From positions 13,720,557-13,784,556 of the forward strand of contig OZ234500.1 in NCBI GenBank assembly GCA_965153455.1: a stretch of 64,000 nt of DNA, in the 5' to 3' direction. This document shows positions 11,336-22,100 of the stretch, piece by piece; position 1 is the stretch's first letter; the number at the start of each line of letters is the position of its first letter. The DNA is from Sphagnum compactum. Lineage: Eukaryota; Bryophyta; Sphagnopsida; Sphagnales. Under the pieces are notes generated by a model. It was not told the DNA's origin. It searched no databases and worked only from the letters and a program-made list of their open reading frames with translations. The position numbers and the translations under genes were made by a program.

Positions 11336-14300
11336 GAGCCGTGCGACTGGATCTCACCCAACACCACCTTTGCAAAGGCTCCTGTTCCGCTGTTGGTCCC
11401 AGTCCCAATTTCACTCAGTATGTGGACATCATTCGTATTCTAGAAGACATACCACAAGTGTCAGCTTTGGTGGACTCCGGTGCCACCTCTTCTTTCATCG
11501 ACCAAACATTTGTCGTCCAACACAACATCCCTGTGGTCAAGAAGTCAATCCCTGTTCCGGTAGAGGTTATTGATGGGAGAACCATTGCTTCTGGTGCAAT
11601 CACACATGAGAGAACCCCTCTAGAACTCTGTATCGGCAAGCACACGGAGAAGATTGTTCTCAACATCATTTCCACCCCTCACCATCCCATCATCCTTGGT
11701 CTGCCTTGGCTAGAAGCACACAACCCTATCATTGATTGGCGATCTAGAACCCTCACCTTCAACGCACAACGATGCACCTCTCAAGAACCCCACGCTCAGA
11801 AAAACACTTTGTCCAGTCCTGCCAAGAACCCTGTGGTCGAGAACCCAAAGAGGGTCGGAACCAATTCCAGTTTTATCAAGTCTGTTATGTCAAATCCTGC
11901 GGTCAAGAACCCCCGGTTGGTCAGAACGAAACCTTGTCCTGTCAAGAATCTTGTCAAGAATCCTGCCCAGAAAACCAACCCTGTCCAGATCTTCGTTGAT
12001 AGAGCTGTCCCTTTCTATCGGGCTGCTAAGAATCTTCAAGTCTTCGCCATCCATGTCAACCCAGCCAACACCACAAACCCCCAATCAGAACCAACACCTG
12101 TCAAACTTCCCAAGAAGTACAAGGACTTTGTTGATGTTTTTGAAAAGATTAATGCTGATCAGCTCCCCGCCCATAGTCCATATGATTGCCCGATTGATCT
12201 AGAAAAAGGACACTCACCACCCTTTGGTCCTATCTATGGCCTATCGGAACCGGAACTCCAAGCCCTGCGTGATTACCTTACTAAAAATCTTGCCAAGGGG
12301 TTCATTCAGCATTCCAAGTCTCCAGCCGGCGCCCCAATTTTGTTTGTCAAGAAGAAGGATGGCTCCCTTCGACTCTGTGTGGATTATCGTGGACTCAACA
12401 AGATAACCAAAAAGAATCGATATCCTTTGCCCTTGATTTCAGGTTTCCTAGATCAACTACGTACCGGGAAGATCTTCACCAAGCTTGACCTCCGTGGAGC
12501 CTACAACTTACTCAGGATTCGCCCTGGTGATGAATGGAAGACAGCTTTCCGCACACGCTATGGCCACTTCGAATACACGGTCATGCCCTTCGGCCTCACC
12601 AATGCACCCGCAGTCTTTCAGCATCTGATGAATGATATCTTCCGGGATTACATGGACGAATTTGTCGTGATCTATTTGGATGACATTTTAATCTTTTCCA
12701 AGGACCAGGAAACCCACAACAAACATGTACGATTGATGCTTGCGACGCTGCGGGAGCATGGCTTATACGCCAAGTTGGAAAAATGTGAATTCGACAAATC
12801 TTCAGTGGCGTTCCTTGGCTACGTGATCTCTCCATATGGCATTTTCATGGACAAGTCAAAGGTCGAGACCATCCAGTGTTGGGCTACTCCATCCTCGGTC
12901 AAGGACGTTCAACGCTTCCTAGGGTTTGCCAACTTCTATCGTCGGTTTATCAAAGGCTACTCCAAGATCACAACACCGTTAATAACCCTGACTTGCAAAG
13001 ACAAGCCCTTCTCGTGGAATCCAACGGCCCAGGCTGCTTTTGATACTCTCAAGATGGCATTCACCTCTGCACCCATCCTGATACATCCCGATCCTGCCAA
13101 GCCATTCATTGTGGAAACGGACGCTTCAGATTTTGCCTTGGGAGCTATTCTATCTCAATTTGGAATAGATGGGTTGTTGCATCCAGTTGTTTTTTATTCA
13201 CGGAAGTTAACCAGTGCCGAAATCAACTACCAGGTCTACGATAAGGAACTTCTGGCAATCATCACGGCATTCGAGCAGTGGAGACCGTATCTTGCCGGAG
13301 CTCAACATCGAGTCCAAGTTCTGACAGATCACAAGAATCTCCTTTATTTCACAACTACGCGGACCTTAAATCGTCGCCAGGCACGCTGGTCTATCTTCCT
13401 CGCTGATTTCGACTTTGAAATTCAGTATCAACCCGGCACCCAGCAAGGGAAAGCTGATGCACTATCTCGTCGTTCAGAATATGAACTTCGAGCGGGGGAT
13501 GAGGCCTACGGCCAGCAGAACCAGACTTTACTCAACCCCGAGCAATTTCGAGTTGCAGCAACAATCAGCACCCTCCCAGACTCATACCTTGTCAGGGACA
13601 TCAAAATGGCAACTGAGGAAGACACCTGGGCTACCAACATCAAGAAGGAACTCCAGGAACGACCAAGGAACCCAAATCGTGATGACTTGGATCAATTTGA
13701 GCAGCAAGACAGACTTCTCCTTCGAAATAACCTGATTTACGTACCCGAAGGACTACGCCTAAAAATCCTGAGGGAATGCCACGACAACACCCTGGCAGGT
13801 TACTTTGGAATGGCACGGACTCACGAACTAGTGTCAAGGACTTACTGGTGGCCCAAAATGAACAAGATGCTACGGGAGTATGTCAAGTCTTGTGATACAT
13901 GTGCTCGATCTAAGGATCCCAGGCATCGCCCGTTTGGACTCCTACAGCCTCTGTCGATTCCTAGCCGACCTTGGGGATCTATTGCAATGGACTTCATCAC
14001 GGACCTCCCTACTGTCAGAACCAAGAATTCAATACTGGTTGTGGTCGATCGACTCACCAAAATGGCCCATTTCACCCCTTGTTCCAAATCAATCACGGCA
14101 GAAGAGACAACTCAGTTAATTCTGGACGAGATCGTCCGACTGCATGGACTCCCCGAGGAAATTGTGTCCGACAGAGGTCCTCAGTTTGCATCCAAGTTCT
14201 GGCATCGTCTATTCGAGCTTCTTGGAGTTGACATTCGGCTATCTTCAGCTTTCCACCCTGAGACATATGGACAAACCGAACGGACAAACCAGACACTCGA

Positions 14301-14925
14301 GCAATACCTTCGCTGCACTGTGAACTACCAACAGGACGACTGGCTGGACCTACTATCTCAAGCAGAGTTTGCTTATAATAACACAACACATGCATCGACC
14401 GGGATCAGTCCATTCTTTGCCAATTACGGTTTTCATCCCAGGTTCAGCCTTGGAATTCCTGGAAACTCCGTAAACCCCTCGGCTGAAGAAAGGGCCACAA
14501 GGCTTGGACAGGTTCAACAGAACCTTATGGCAGAACTCAAGCTAACACAAGAGTGGCAAAAGAAGCAAGTAGACCACCGACGCAAGGACCACCCAAACTT
14601 CAAGGTTGGAGACAAGGTCTGGCTTCTCAGAAAGAACATTGCTACCACTCGCCCATGTGCCAAGTTGGATTACAAGCGCCTCGGACCTTTCAAAATCGCC
14701 AAATTGGTTGGTCTAGTGGCTTGCCAGTTGGAGCTTCCACCCCAGTTCAAAATCCACAATGTTTTCCATGTCTCCCTGCTTGAGCCCTATCATGAAAACC
14801 CGATCCCAGAACGTCATCAAGAACCACCAGCTCCAGTCGAAATTGAAGGCCAAGAAGAGTTTGAAGTTCAGGAGGTCTTGGACTCCAAGAAGATTCGTGG
14901 AAAGCTCCTGTACCTTGTCTTTTGA
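11212..14925 (+). CDS. pol: Retrotransposon pol polyprotein, stopped inside the chromodomain
   Basis: This polyprotein carries out reverse transcription and integration. Numbering from the Met at 11212: aspartic protease DSGATSSF at residue 88; a linker with repeated Lys-Asn-Pro motifs at about 195-265; reverse transcriptase with YLDD at 488-491; RNase H near residue 636 (ETDASDFALGA); integrase with an HHCC zinc finger at about 855-900; and a DD35E triad at Asp927, Asp987 and Glu1023. A GPY/F-like module follows, then the start of a chromodomain. TGA 14923-14925 falls where the conserved Trp of the chromodomain would be. The frame stays open after it (YHPSEATWEP) to TAA 15061-15063. The frame is minus one relative to gag, with which it overlaps by 124 bp. 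I see no canonical slippery heptamer, so expression by frameshift is assumed rather than shown. Confidence 0.9.
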   Translation: MSLLWQPRAYSSSMPSKACQTSGTSCGNSPGVGKQEHPVTVGAVRLDLTQHHLCKGSCSAVGPSPNFTQYVDIIRILEDIPQVSALVDSGATSSFIDQTFVVQHNIPVVKKSIPVPVEVIDGRTIASGAITHERTPLELCIGKHTEKIVLNIISTPHHPIILGLPWLEAHNPIIDWRSRTLTFNAQRCTSQEPHAQKNTLSSPAKNPVVENPKRVGTNSSFIKSVMSNPAVKNPRLVRTKPCPVKNLVKNPAQKTNPVQIFVDRAVPFYRAAKNLQVFAIHVNPANTTNPQSEPTPVKLPKKYKDFVDVFEKINADQLPAHSPYDCPIDLEKGHSPPFGPIYGLSEPELQALRDYLTKNLAKGFIQHSKSPAGAPILFVKKKDGSLRLCVDYRGLNKITKKNRYPLPLISGFLDQLRTGKIFTKLDLRGAYNLLRIRPGDEWKTAFRTRYGHFEYTVMPFGLTNAPAVFQHLMNDIFRDYMDEFVVIYLDDILIFSKDQETHNKHVRLMLATLREHGLYAKLEKCEFDKSSVAFLGYVISPYGIFMDKSKVETIQCWATPSSVKDVQRFLGFANFYRRFIKGYSKITTPLITLTCKDKPFSWNPTAQAAFDTLKMAFTSAPILIHPDPAKPFIVETDASDFALGAILSQFGIDGLLHPVVFYSRKLTSAEINYQVYDKELLAIITAFEQWRPYLAGAQHRVQVLTDHKNLLYFTTTRTLNRRQARWSIFLADFDFEIQYQPGTQQGKADALSRRSEYELRAGDEAYGQQNQTLLNPEQFRVAATISTLPDSYLVRDIKMATEEDTWATNIKKELQERPRNPNRDDLDQFEQQDRLLLRNNLIYVPEGLRLKILRECHDNTLAGYFGMARTHELVSRTYWWPKMNKMLREYVKSCDTCARSKDPRHRPFGLLQPLSIPSRPWGSIAMDFITDLPTVRTKNSILVVVDRLTKMAHFTPCSKSITAEETTQLILDEIVRLHGLPEEIVSDRGPQFASKFWHRLFELLGVDIRLSSAFHPETYGQTERTNQTLEQYLRCTVNYQQDDWLDLLSQAEFAYNNTTHASTGISPFFANYGFHPRFSLGIPGNSVNPSAEERATRLGQVQQNLMAELKLTQEWQKKQVDHRRKDHPNFKVGDKVWLLRKNIATTRPCAKLDYKRLGPFKIAKLVGLVACQLELPPQFKIHNVFHVSLLEPYHENPIPERHQEPPAPVEIEGQEEFEVQEVLDSKKIRGKLLYLVF

Positions 14926-15050
14926 CGAGGTTATCATCCTTCTGAAGCTACTTGGGAGCCTGCTGGAAACCTAGTTCATGCCCAAGACTTAGTTAATCGG
15001 TTTCACCAACGATATCCTAACAAACCGGCTCCATCTAGAAGATGTCGCTT

Positions 15051-15063
15051 GAGGAGAGGATAA
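15051..15063 (+). promoter_or_regulatory. Polypurine tract for plus-strand priming
   Basis: GAGGAGAGGATAA lies directly against the 3' LTR, where second-strand synthesis starts in LTR elements. Its last three bases are also the natural stop codon of the pol frame. Confidence 0.75.
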
Positions 15064-15330
15064 TGTCATGGCCTAGGATATTTTGGGATACTTTTGGCAA
15101 TATCATGGCCTAGGATATTTTGGGATACTTTTGGCAATATCACGGCCTAGGATATTTTGGGATACTTTTGGCAATATCATGGCCTAGGATATTTTGGGAC
15201 TAGTATGGCTCAGGGTTATAAAAGGAGATAGTCTGGGGAACAACCCTTTAGCAGATCAACACCAGTTGATGGGTCAATAAAGCTTGTCTTGTCTTGTAAT
15301 TCTCCACTTGTTTGTAGTCGGTCCATAACA
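15064..15330 (+). repeat. 3' LTR (267 bp) with four U3 repeats
   Basis: It matches the 5' LTR from TGTCATGG to CCATAACA but has one fewer 37-bp U3 unit. 304 minus 267 is exactly 37. Outside the repeats I see only about two base differences, near the TATA box. The target duplication CCTAT follows at 15331-15335. Confidence 0.93.
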
Positions 15331-17534
15331 CCTATGATAGGAATGGATAGAAGTTGACCACATTTGGGGAAAGGGTGCATTTTCATTACAATGCCAATTG
15401 ACCTCAAGCTTGCATAAAGAAACCAACAAGGTCATTGGAGATGAAATTGGGGATTATCAAGCACAATGTTGCAAAGTTTTGTGGGAACTATAGTGTTGTG
15501 AATGTGTTGTGTGAATCAAGGACATCAAATGAAGATAATTTTAAGAAATCTTTAGAGTTGTATAGGATTCAACAATTGCATCATCAAATCATTCACATTT
15601 CTTCATTGTTAATTAATCTTGAAAGACTTGCCATGCTGGGCTTACACGTGCAAAAAATTAAAAAATATGTTGTCATAAAAGTGCAAGTCTTGTCATAATC
15701 CTATTGAGCTAGACATAAGTGAAATATGATTATTTAATGCTTAGAAGAGCCCATATCTAGCATAGATAGTTCCAAAAAGGCCACAAGGTTCAAAGACAAC
15801 AAAAGGTAAACTAAGGATTACAAAAAAACAAGAAAATGTTGTGAGGGCTCAAGCTCGTGCCAAAATAAATATGGCTACAACCATGTTGAATAAAACATTG
15901 ATTTAGAAGAAAAAACATTATGGCATTGTTTACAATGTAGAAGGACCAACTTGTCTCTTTTGAAACTAAATAATATTTTTGTTTGCATAGAAGGGACAAA
16001 CTTGAAAAGTTCCATGCTCATCTCAAAGCTCCACCATTGGCAATTATTGAGGTGGCTTTGTTTTTAAATCCATTTAAATGTTTATTTTCATGACCAATGA
16101 AGCCAAATGTTAGTATAGTTCAAAGTGAAAAACTAACTATATTATACCTATGTATATCATAAATATACACATATTATTCCTATCTATACCATGAATATAT
16201 CATATTATTATATTTATTTATTTATTTCAAATAATATTAAATAACATCAAATTTGTAAAAATAAAATTTATAAAACCAAAACATCAAAATTAAAACCAAA
16301 AATTAATGCACCACATTTTTGAAATAATTATATTGTATTAAAATATTGAATTTAATAATGCTCAAAAGGGGTCTTTTGTAGTGTGTTTTCATCCCCAATT
16401 ATTATGTCTTTCATTTTTTCCATATGTAAAAACTAATTCTCTCATTAACTTAGGAACAAAAATTATGCCATTTGATAAAAAGGAAAAAGAGGAAATGTGC
16501 ATTCACATTAGTAACAATGAAAGGCATCCAAAAGACTGTTTTCATAAGGATTGGAATGACATTTCAAGTTAATGTGGCACAACATGACTAGTTACTTGAA
16601 ATGAATATTCTTAAAACCACGATTTACAAGTCATTGATATTTTGAAAAAAAAAATTATGAATTAAGAGGATGTTGCATTATACTATTACATCAAAGTGTA
16701 TTTTAAAACATTCCTATCAATATTTCATAAATAAATATGTGATGACCTTTTAAGAGTCCTTTAAGTAGTTCACAAACACCTTGGCATGTTTTTCCATCCC
16801 ATATTTTCATTGTCATCATCTTTAGACTTTAACAACATAATATTTAGCAAACGGACCTATGATTTTTTTTTATAAGAACACTGTATCAATGCATCAATTT
16901 CACTATGATAAATTTTGTCCATTTCAACCTTGTGTTTGTGACTTTTGATGTGATTAGTGTCCAAGTCAACTGAATTTGTGGCTACAATTGTCGTAGTCCT
17001 ATGTGTCCTCAAGTTGCAAACACTTATAATCACAAATGTAACTAAATTTTGACACTTGTTAGTTTGTAGTTGCAATTGTGATTATTTGTTGCAACTACTA
17101 TGCATTTTGAATGAAAAGGTGGATGAAAAGTGAATTCATGTCAATTCCATAATTGATCATATTCAATGACAAACAAGTTGTTTTTACACTTGCAATATGT
17201 ATTATTGAACTTGCATGTTAGTTTTTAATTAGTGCAATTGTGACTATCTATTGTGGCTAAGTTGTACAATTAAATGAATAGATGATACAAATGTAAAAGG
17301 GGTTGGTAATTAATAGGTATGTAGTTAGTAGTTAAATTAGTTAAACTAGGCATGTTAAATTTAAAAAGTTTTGTAATTAAATAGGTAATTAAAAAAGTAA
17401 GCTATAATTATATTAAGTAGGTTATGTAAGTTAAGTACCTGTGTTAGATAAGGTAGCTAAGTTCAACGATTTAAGTAGGTTAGAAAAAAATGATTATAAT
17501 AATAAAATGACACAAAATATTGTTTGTTGAAAAT

Positions 17535-17612
17535 GTGGTGCAATGGTAAAAGACTAGGTCCTTTAATGTACTCAATGTGAGGGTTCAAGTTTTCAATCTT
17601 GCAACCTATCTA
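17535..17612 (+). other. tRNA-like A and B boxes, possible SINE head
   Basis: GTGGTGCAATGG at 17535-17546 resembles a polymerase III A box. GGGTTCAAGTTTT at 17581-17593 resembles a B box, at tRNA-like spacing. There is no cloverleaf I can complete, so this is not a functional tRNA. A SINE-type tRNA-derived head just left of the fold-back repeat is the best reading. Confidence 0.4.
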
Positions 17613-17654
17613 CATGCCATGGTTAATCCTAGGTTGTTAATTAAGTTATTTAAG

Positions 17655-18032
17655 CCTAGGTTGTTAATGGAAGACATTAAATTGGCAAAGGGTCTTAAAT
17701 GTAGCCAATACCAAAAGTATTGTTGCGATTTTTTTCCCCACTCTGGCCTTTGCCCCATCATTTTTTCACCCTTCCATGCCTAGACATGTTTTGGGTCCAT
17801 GTTATGTTCATTTTGGATTTGTTATTGTCTTGAGGGGGTACAAAACATGCTACTTGGCATGTTACGTGAAGTTATGAATGTAAAACATGTCTAAACATCA
17901 CAAGATGAAAAAATGATGGGGCAAAGGGTAGATTGGGGGAAAAAAAAATAGTAATATTTTTGGTAATGGCTGCATTTAAGACCCTTGGCCAATTTAATGT
18001 CTTCTATTGTTAATTTAGCTATTTAGCCTAGG
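17655..18032. repeat. Fold-back inverted repeat, about 140-150 bp arms
   Basis: The left arm at 17655-17792 and the right arm at 17881-18032 are reverse complements of each other at roughly 85% by eye. They are separated by about 88 bp. Shared stretches include GACATTAAATTGGC and TTTGCCCCATCATTTTTTC. The structure would form a long hairpin and looks like a fold-back MITE. Confidence 0.75.
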
Positions 18033-19639
18033 ACTAAGCTTAGGTTGCTAAGCCTAGACAACCTATTTACCTTTTTTAACCTATGTAATAGGTAAGTGCA
18101 AATGTTAGTTGTGCATTGGACATGTATCATCATCATATGTATATGCACACATTTATATTTTTGGTTATAGGTGAATCAAAAATGTAGGCACAAATGTAAT
18201 TATAAATGTAATTGTAACTTTAGTTCGATTAAACATATGACCACCCAAGAAAATCTATTCATCCATTCATCCATTTATAATTGATTACATTGGTGACTAG
18301 GTGCTAGGTATGAAAATGGATGAAATTGTTTTATCCTATTTATACATGTTCCATATGTGCTTTAAATACGTAACATTTGTGTGTAAAACTATGAACTTAT
18401 GAAGAATGAATTTTACATGATTTTCCTTACCAAATGTTGGGATGCAAAGTTTGTAATGTATTGTTTGAAAATCAAAATCATCTAGTAAGATATTCATTAT
18501 GTGCTCATGATTTGGTCAAGCCCAAAAACATCAAATTGTAGCGTTGGTAATGCATAGTGAAAAAATTATAGATCACATGACTTAATCATACCCCAAGGTA
18601 TAATGAAAAGCACATGTTCCACACAATAAACATTTATGAATAGTTGAATCATGTACAACTGATAATAATTGCCACATATGTCCCCAAAACCAATAGTTAT
18701 TACCAAAACAAAAAAAATTATCATTGATTCCTTCCGCAAGTTCTTTTTCCACAAGCTTCATCTTTTTGCACATTGCTTTTCTTTTTGTCTTTTTGGTGTT
18801 TTTTTCATTCCAATCTTCATTCATTTCAAAAGTCAACCCCCCATTGATATTCTCATTCCAATTTTTTTTAAAAATCCACATATCTTCATCAAAACATAAA
18901 CATCATACAAAAGTAAAGATTTGTTTTTGTTGACATGCAAACATGCAAAGAAATTAAATTCATTCTTCATTACAATTGTTGCAACCTTCCCAAAATCTAA
19001 AACACCATCACCCAAGGCCAAACAATAGTAATAGTTCAAAAAAGAAATTTAAAATTAAACATCAGTTGGCATCACAATATGTTGTGTTGGTTTGTAATAA
19101 GTATTTGATAGAAAGCTTTGATGGAGGTAGGGAATGAAAAGTTGTAATTGATGAATTGGTGAAGAATAACATTGTTAAAAAAATTGAACTTAGAAAGTTT
19201 GTATTTGTTGGTTTGCATTGAAAAGGATAGAAGAGTTTTGGTTTGTGTGTAAACCTTGGTTACATGAGTGAGAATGCTCTTAACAATAGGAATTTGTTAT
19301 CCAATGAAAAAATGTGAGACCATAAGCGTGGTTGTGATATCATTAGTGGTATAAAAAGCTTGAATGACGAGGAATTTCAAAGTTCATCAACCTATGTGCT
19401 TGCTTCATGCAATTATATAATCAAAACTTCACCCAAATCCATGTGGTACTTCTTAATCAAAAAATAACTTGAAAACTTTAAAAAACCCTTATGCAATCAT
19501 CCCTATGCAATCATTTATGACAGATTGAAAGATTTTATTTATTTGTAGGTAAGGATTTTCTCCCCACTCAAATTTTCATTAGTAACCAAAAATGGAATCT
19601 TGGGTGGGTACTTGTTTTTGTGGGTAAGAATTGTTGGTT

Positions 19640-20890
19640 TTAATTACCTAGTATGAACCAAATTGAAATCAAGTCTATTTTTCCTTTGGTATTGTTGAAA
19701 AGATTTTGATGAGTAAGATTTAATGGAATTTATTTTGTAAGTTTTGGACTTAGGATGTGGGAGATATCGAATTTTAATCAATTTTTGTTATTATAAATTC
19801 AATTAAAAAAACCAGATTTTGGAAGGAAAATTAGTTGAGAATGTGGTCACACTTGTAGGTCATATTTAACTCTTCAAAATTGGATATAAAGTCTAGGGTT
19901 TAATTTAACACTAAATCCCTAATGCTAGGAAACAATTTTCATTTGTTGAATTTCCTCTATTTTGAAACAGGTTCACATTTGGGCCAATGGCCAAATTAGT
20001 ACTATGAATTAAAGTCGTTTGTTTTGTTTTGTCATGTTGAGATCTCCCAAACTATGGCACTTCATGCCGCACTCTTGGTAGCTTCACGAAGCTCTCAATG
20101 AGCAAAGGGTGTATAGACTTGGTTTGCGACAATTTGAACCTATTGCGTGGAAGCTATTGTTTATTGAACCATTTTATCAATGAAAACCAAATCAATCGAA
20201 ACTGAAAATTATATTGGAATTTGGGGGGCATTCTTGATGTTGTTGAAAAGCCCTCCATGAATCACATGTAATAGAGCTTATTTCACAATTTCCAAAGCTA
20301 AGGTGTGGAAGAAGATATTAATTTTGAGTGGATTTTGTTGTTGAAAATTCAAAAAGAATTACAAAAATTGGGTGTGGAAGGAAAAATCGGTTGAGTCATC
20401 AATGTGTTCACACTTGGACCAACATCACTAGCTATCTATGAAACAAAGTAGTTTGTTTTGTTTTGTTTTGTTTTGTCACGTTGAAATTTCCCAAATCATG
20501 GTGTTGATGCCACACTCTTGGTATCTTAAGAAGCTCTTGATGCTCTTGTACTCAAATCATGGTGTTTATGCCACACTCTTGATATCTTAAGAAGCTCTTG
20601 ATGAGTATAGGTGCGTCGACTTGGTTGGCGATTGTTTAAACCTATAGTGTGGAAGCTGTTGATTATTTAATCAAATTTTCAATGAAAATTAAATAAAATC
20701 AAAATTAAAAACATTCTTGATGTTGTTGGAAAGCCATCAATGAGTCAAATTTAATATAGTTCATTTCACAATCTTCAGAGCTAAGGTGTGGAAGATATTA
20801 ATTTTGGAGTGGATTTTGTTGTTGGAAATTCAAACAAATTTGTAAAAATTGGGTTTGAACAGAAAAATTAGTTTGTGTTCACACGTAGGC
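19640..20890 (+). repeat. Three copies of a dispersed, satellite-like repeat
   Basis: Related segments of about 200-440 bp occur at 19640-19860 (partial), 20010-20400 and 20450-20890. They share phrases such as TTGTTTTGTTTTGT, TTGTTGGAAAG, GTGTGGAAG and GGAAGGAAAAAT. The third copy contains an internal duplication of about 60 bp (CAAATCATGGTGTT...CTTGATG). Further copies lie at 53450-53850 and, inverted, at 57780-58090. Each copy appears to hold two related halves of about 140-170 bp. Confidence 0.7.
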
Positions 20891-21178
20891 CAACGACACA
20901 CACTACATTAATATGCGTGGAACCAGAACTGAGATATATAATTTTAATTAATTTGGGTCTTCATGTTGTTTTGCGCTACTAATGACAATGATTAAATTAT
21001 TTTTTGTGGACATAATAAATTTTATTGTAAATTAATTTTGTCTTTTCAAAAAATAAAATTTTATAAATTTCACTATATGTCAAGTTGTTTCATTAATAAT
21101 TTTTTTAATATTCTTGATTTGGTAGGCAAAATTTCAAAGAGAGTCCAATACATTTGATAAGTTCAGAACAAGATACCC

Positions 21179-21207
<29 letters not shown>
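21179..21207 (+). repeat. Poly(A) tract
   Basis: An uninterrupted run of about 29 A. It lies 62 bp left of a long poly(C) run. Confidence 0.9.
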
Positions 21208-21209
<2 letters not shown>

Positions 21210-21267
21210 ATTGAAAAGATGTAAGAAAACATAGGTAATGAAAAATGATTCAGGGTTAAACCCCACC

Positions 21268-21268
<1 letters not shown>

Positions 21269-21301
<33 letters not shown>
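21269..21301 (+). repeat. Poly(C) tract (33 bases)
   Basis: An uninterrupted C run, poly(G) on the other strand. It would encode a false polyglycine stretch in any minus-strand frame. Such long G runs can form quadruplexes and are error-prone in sequencing. Confidence 0.85.
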
Positions 21302-21303
<2 letters not shown>

Positions 21304-21672
21304 AGTGTTTTTTGGTCAATTTTTTGAAATAGCCAAAGTGGCTATGATCTACAGGAAGATTTAGCCAAAAGTGGCTACAAGCTAAATTAGGAAAGTAAAA
21401 TTTTAAACCATCCTTCCTTCTATATTTGTTGGCTTTACATACTTGAACCATGAATATAAATATGGCCATTTTTTTCTTGAGTTTTGGTCCAATTATGGTT
21501 ATTGAAATCTCAAAAAGCACTTTGATTTTAGCACTTAAAATTTTTCATATAGAATTTTGGCTATTTCATAGCCCGTGAAAAAAAAGGCTGCCTCACCACC
21601 CTCGGGAAGAAAAAAAAAAAAACGTGACCGGCCCTTTCTTCGTGTTTGCCATTGGCACTGTGCAATGTGGGC

Positions 21673-21673
<1 letters not shown>

Positions 21674-21709
<36 letters not shown>

Positions 21710-21730
21710 TTTGTGTGTGTGTGTGTGTGT
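21674..21730 (+). repeat. GA and GT microsatellites upstream of the golgin gene
   Basis: A GA run at about 21677-21704 is followed by a GT run at about 21711-21730, some 370 bp before the golgin start codon. GA runs in plant promoters are known targets of GAGA-binding proteins. A role here is only a possibility. Confidence 0.8.
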
Positions 21731-22100
21731 TGCAAGTAATTAAAAGCTTCTTTCAATCCGATGTTGTGATGATGATAGACCCTTTCTCTTCCCATTCTGA
21801 GCATGATTTGGTGTGACAATAGAATGTCCATCGATCTGCACTTGTTTCCCCTCTTTCCATGCACCCAATAATCTTTGGGTTTAGTTTTGTTTCTCAATCT
21901 GGTTGTAGATCTGTTTTGATTTTCCAAGTTTTGTTTTTGGGTCATAGTTGGTAGGGGAATGTTGCAGATTGAGGTCACTCTGTTTTTGATTTCTGGGGCT
22001 CCAGAGTAGTCGTAGTAGTAGTAGTAGTCGCTTTGTGTTTGTGTACATCGGGGGAGTCCTGTTGGTGGGATTAAAGGGGGGGGGTACACACAACGCCAGG

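Larger units (their letters stand above)
9380..15330 (+). mobile_element. Ty3/gypsy LTR retrotransposon with chromodomain
   Basis: This is a complete element of 5,951 bp bounded by LTRs that begin TG and end CA. It is flanked by a perfect 5-bp target duplication, CCTAT, at 9375-9379 and 15331-15335. The order is LTR, primer site, tandem-repeat leader, gag, protease, reverse transcriptase, RNase H, integrase, chromodomain, polypurine tract and LTR, which is the Ty3/gypsy order. The chromodomain places it among the chromodomain-bearing Metaviridae-like elements. The short LTRs and the primer arrangement differ from the common tRNA-Met-primed elements of seed plants. LTR copies are nearly identical apart from one tandem repeat unit, so insertion was fairly recent. 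It is now probably non-autonomous because gag and the chromodomain each carry a stop codon. Confidence 0.93.
15336..22100. other. AT-rich spacer with several repeats, ending in the golgin leader
   Basis: No protein gene is seen. Within it lie a tRNA-like head, a fold-back inverted repeat, copies of a dispersed repeat, homopolymer tracts and microsatellites, each listed separately. The last few hundred bases, with GA/GT microsatellites and GTA repeats near 22013-22027, are the likely promoter and 5' UTR of the next gene. Confidence 0.5.

Noticed and set aside
17535-17612. Functional tRNA gene
   Set aside because: A and B box-like words are present but no acceptor stem or full cloverleaf can be formed.
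21134-21520. Minus-strand frame with a polyglycine run
   Set aside because: The glycines come from the poly(C) tract and the phenylalanines from the poly(A) tract.
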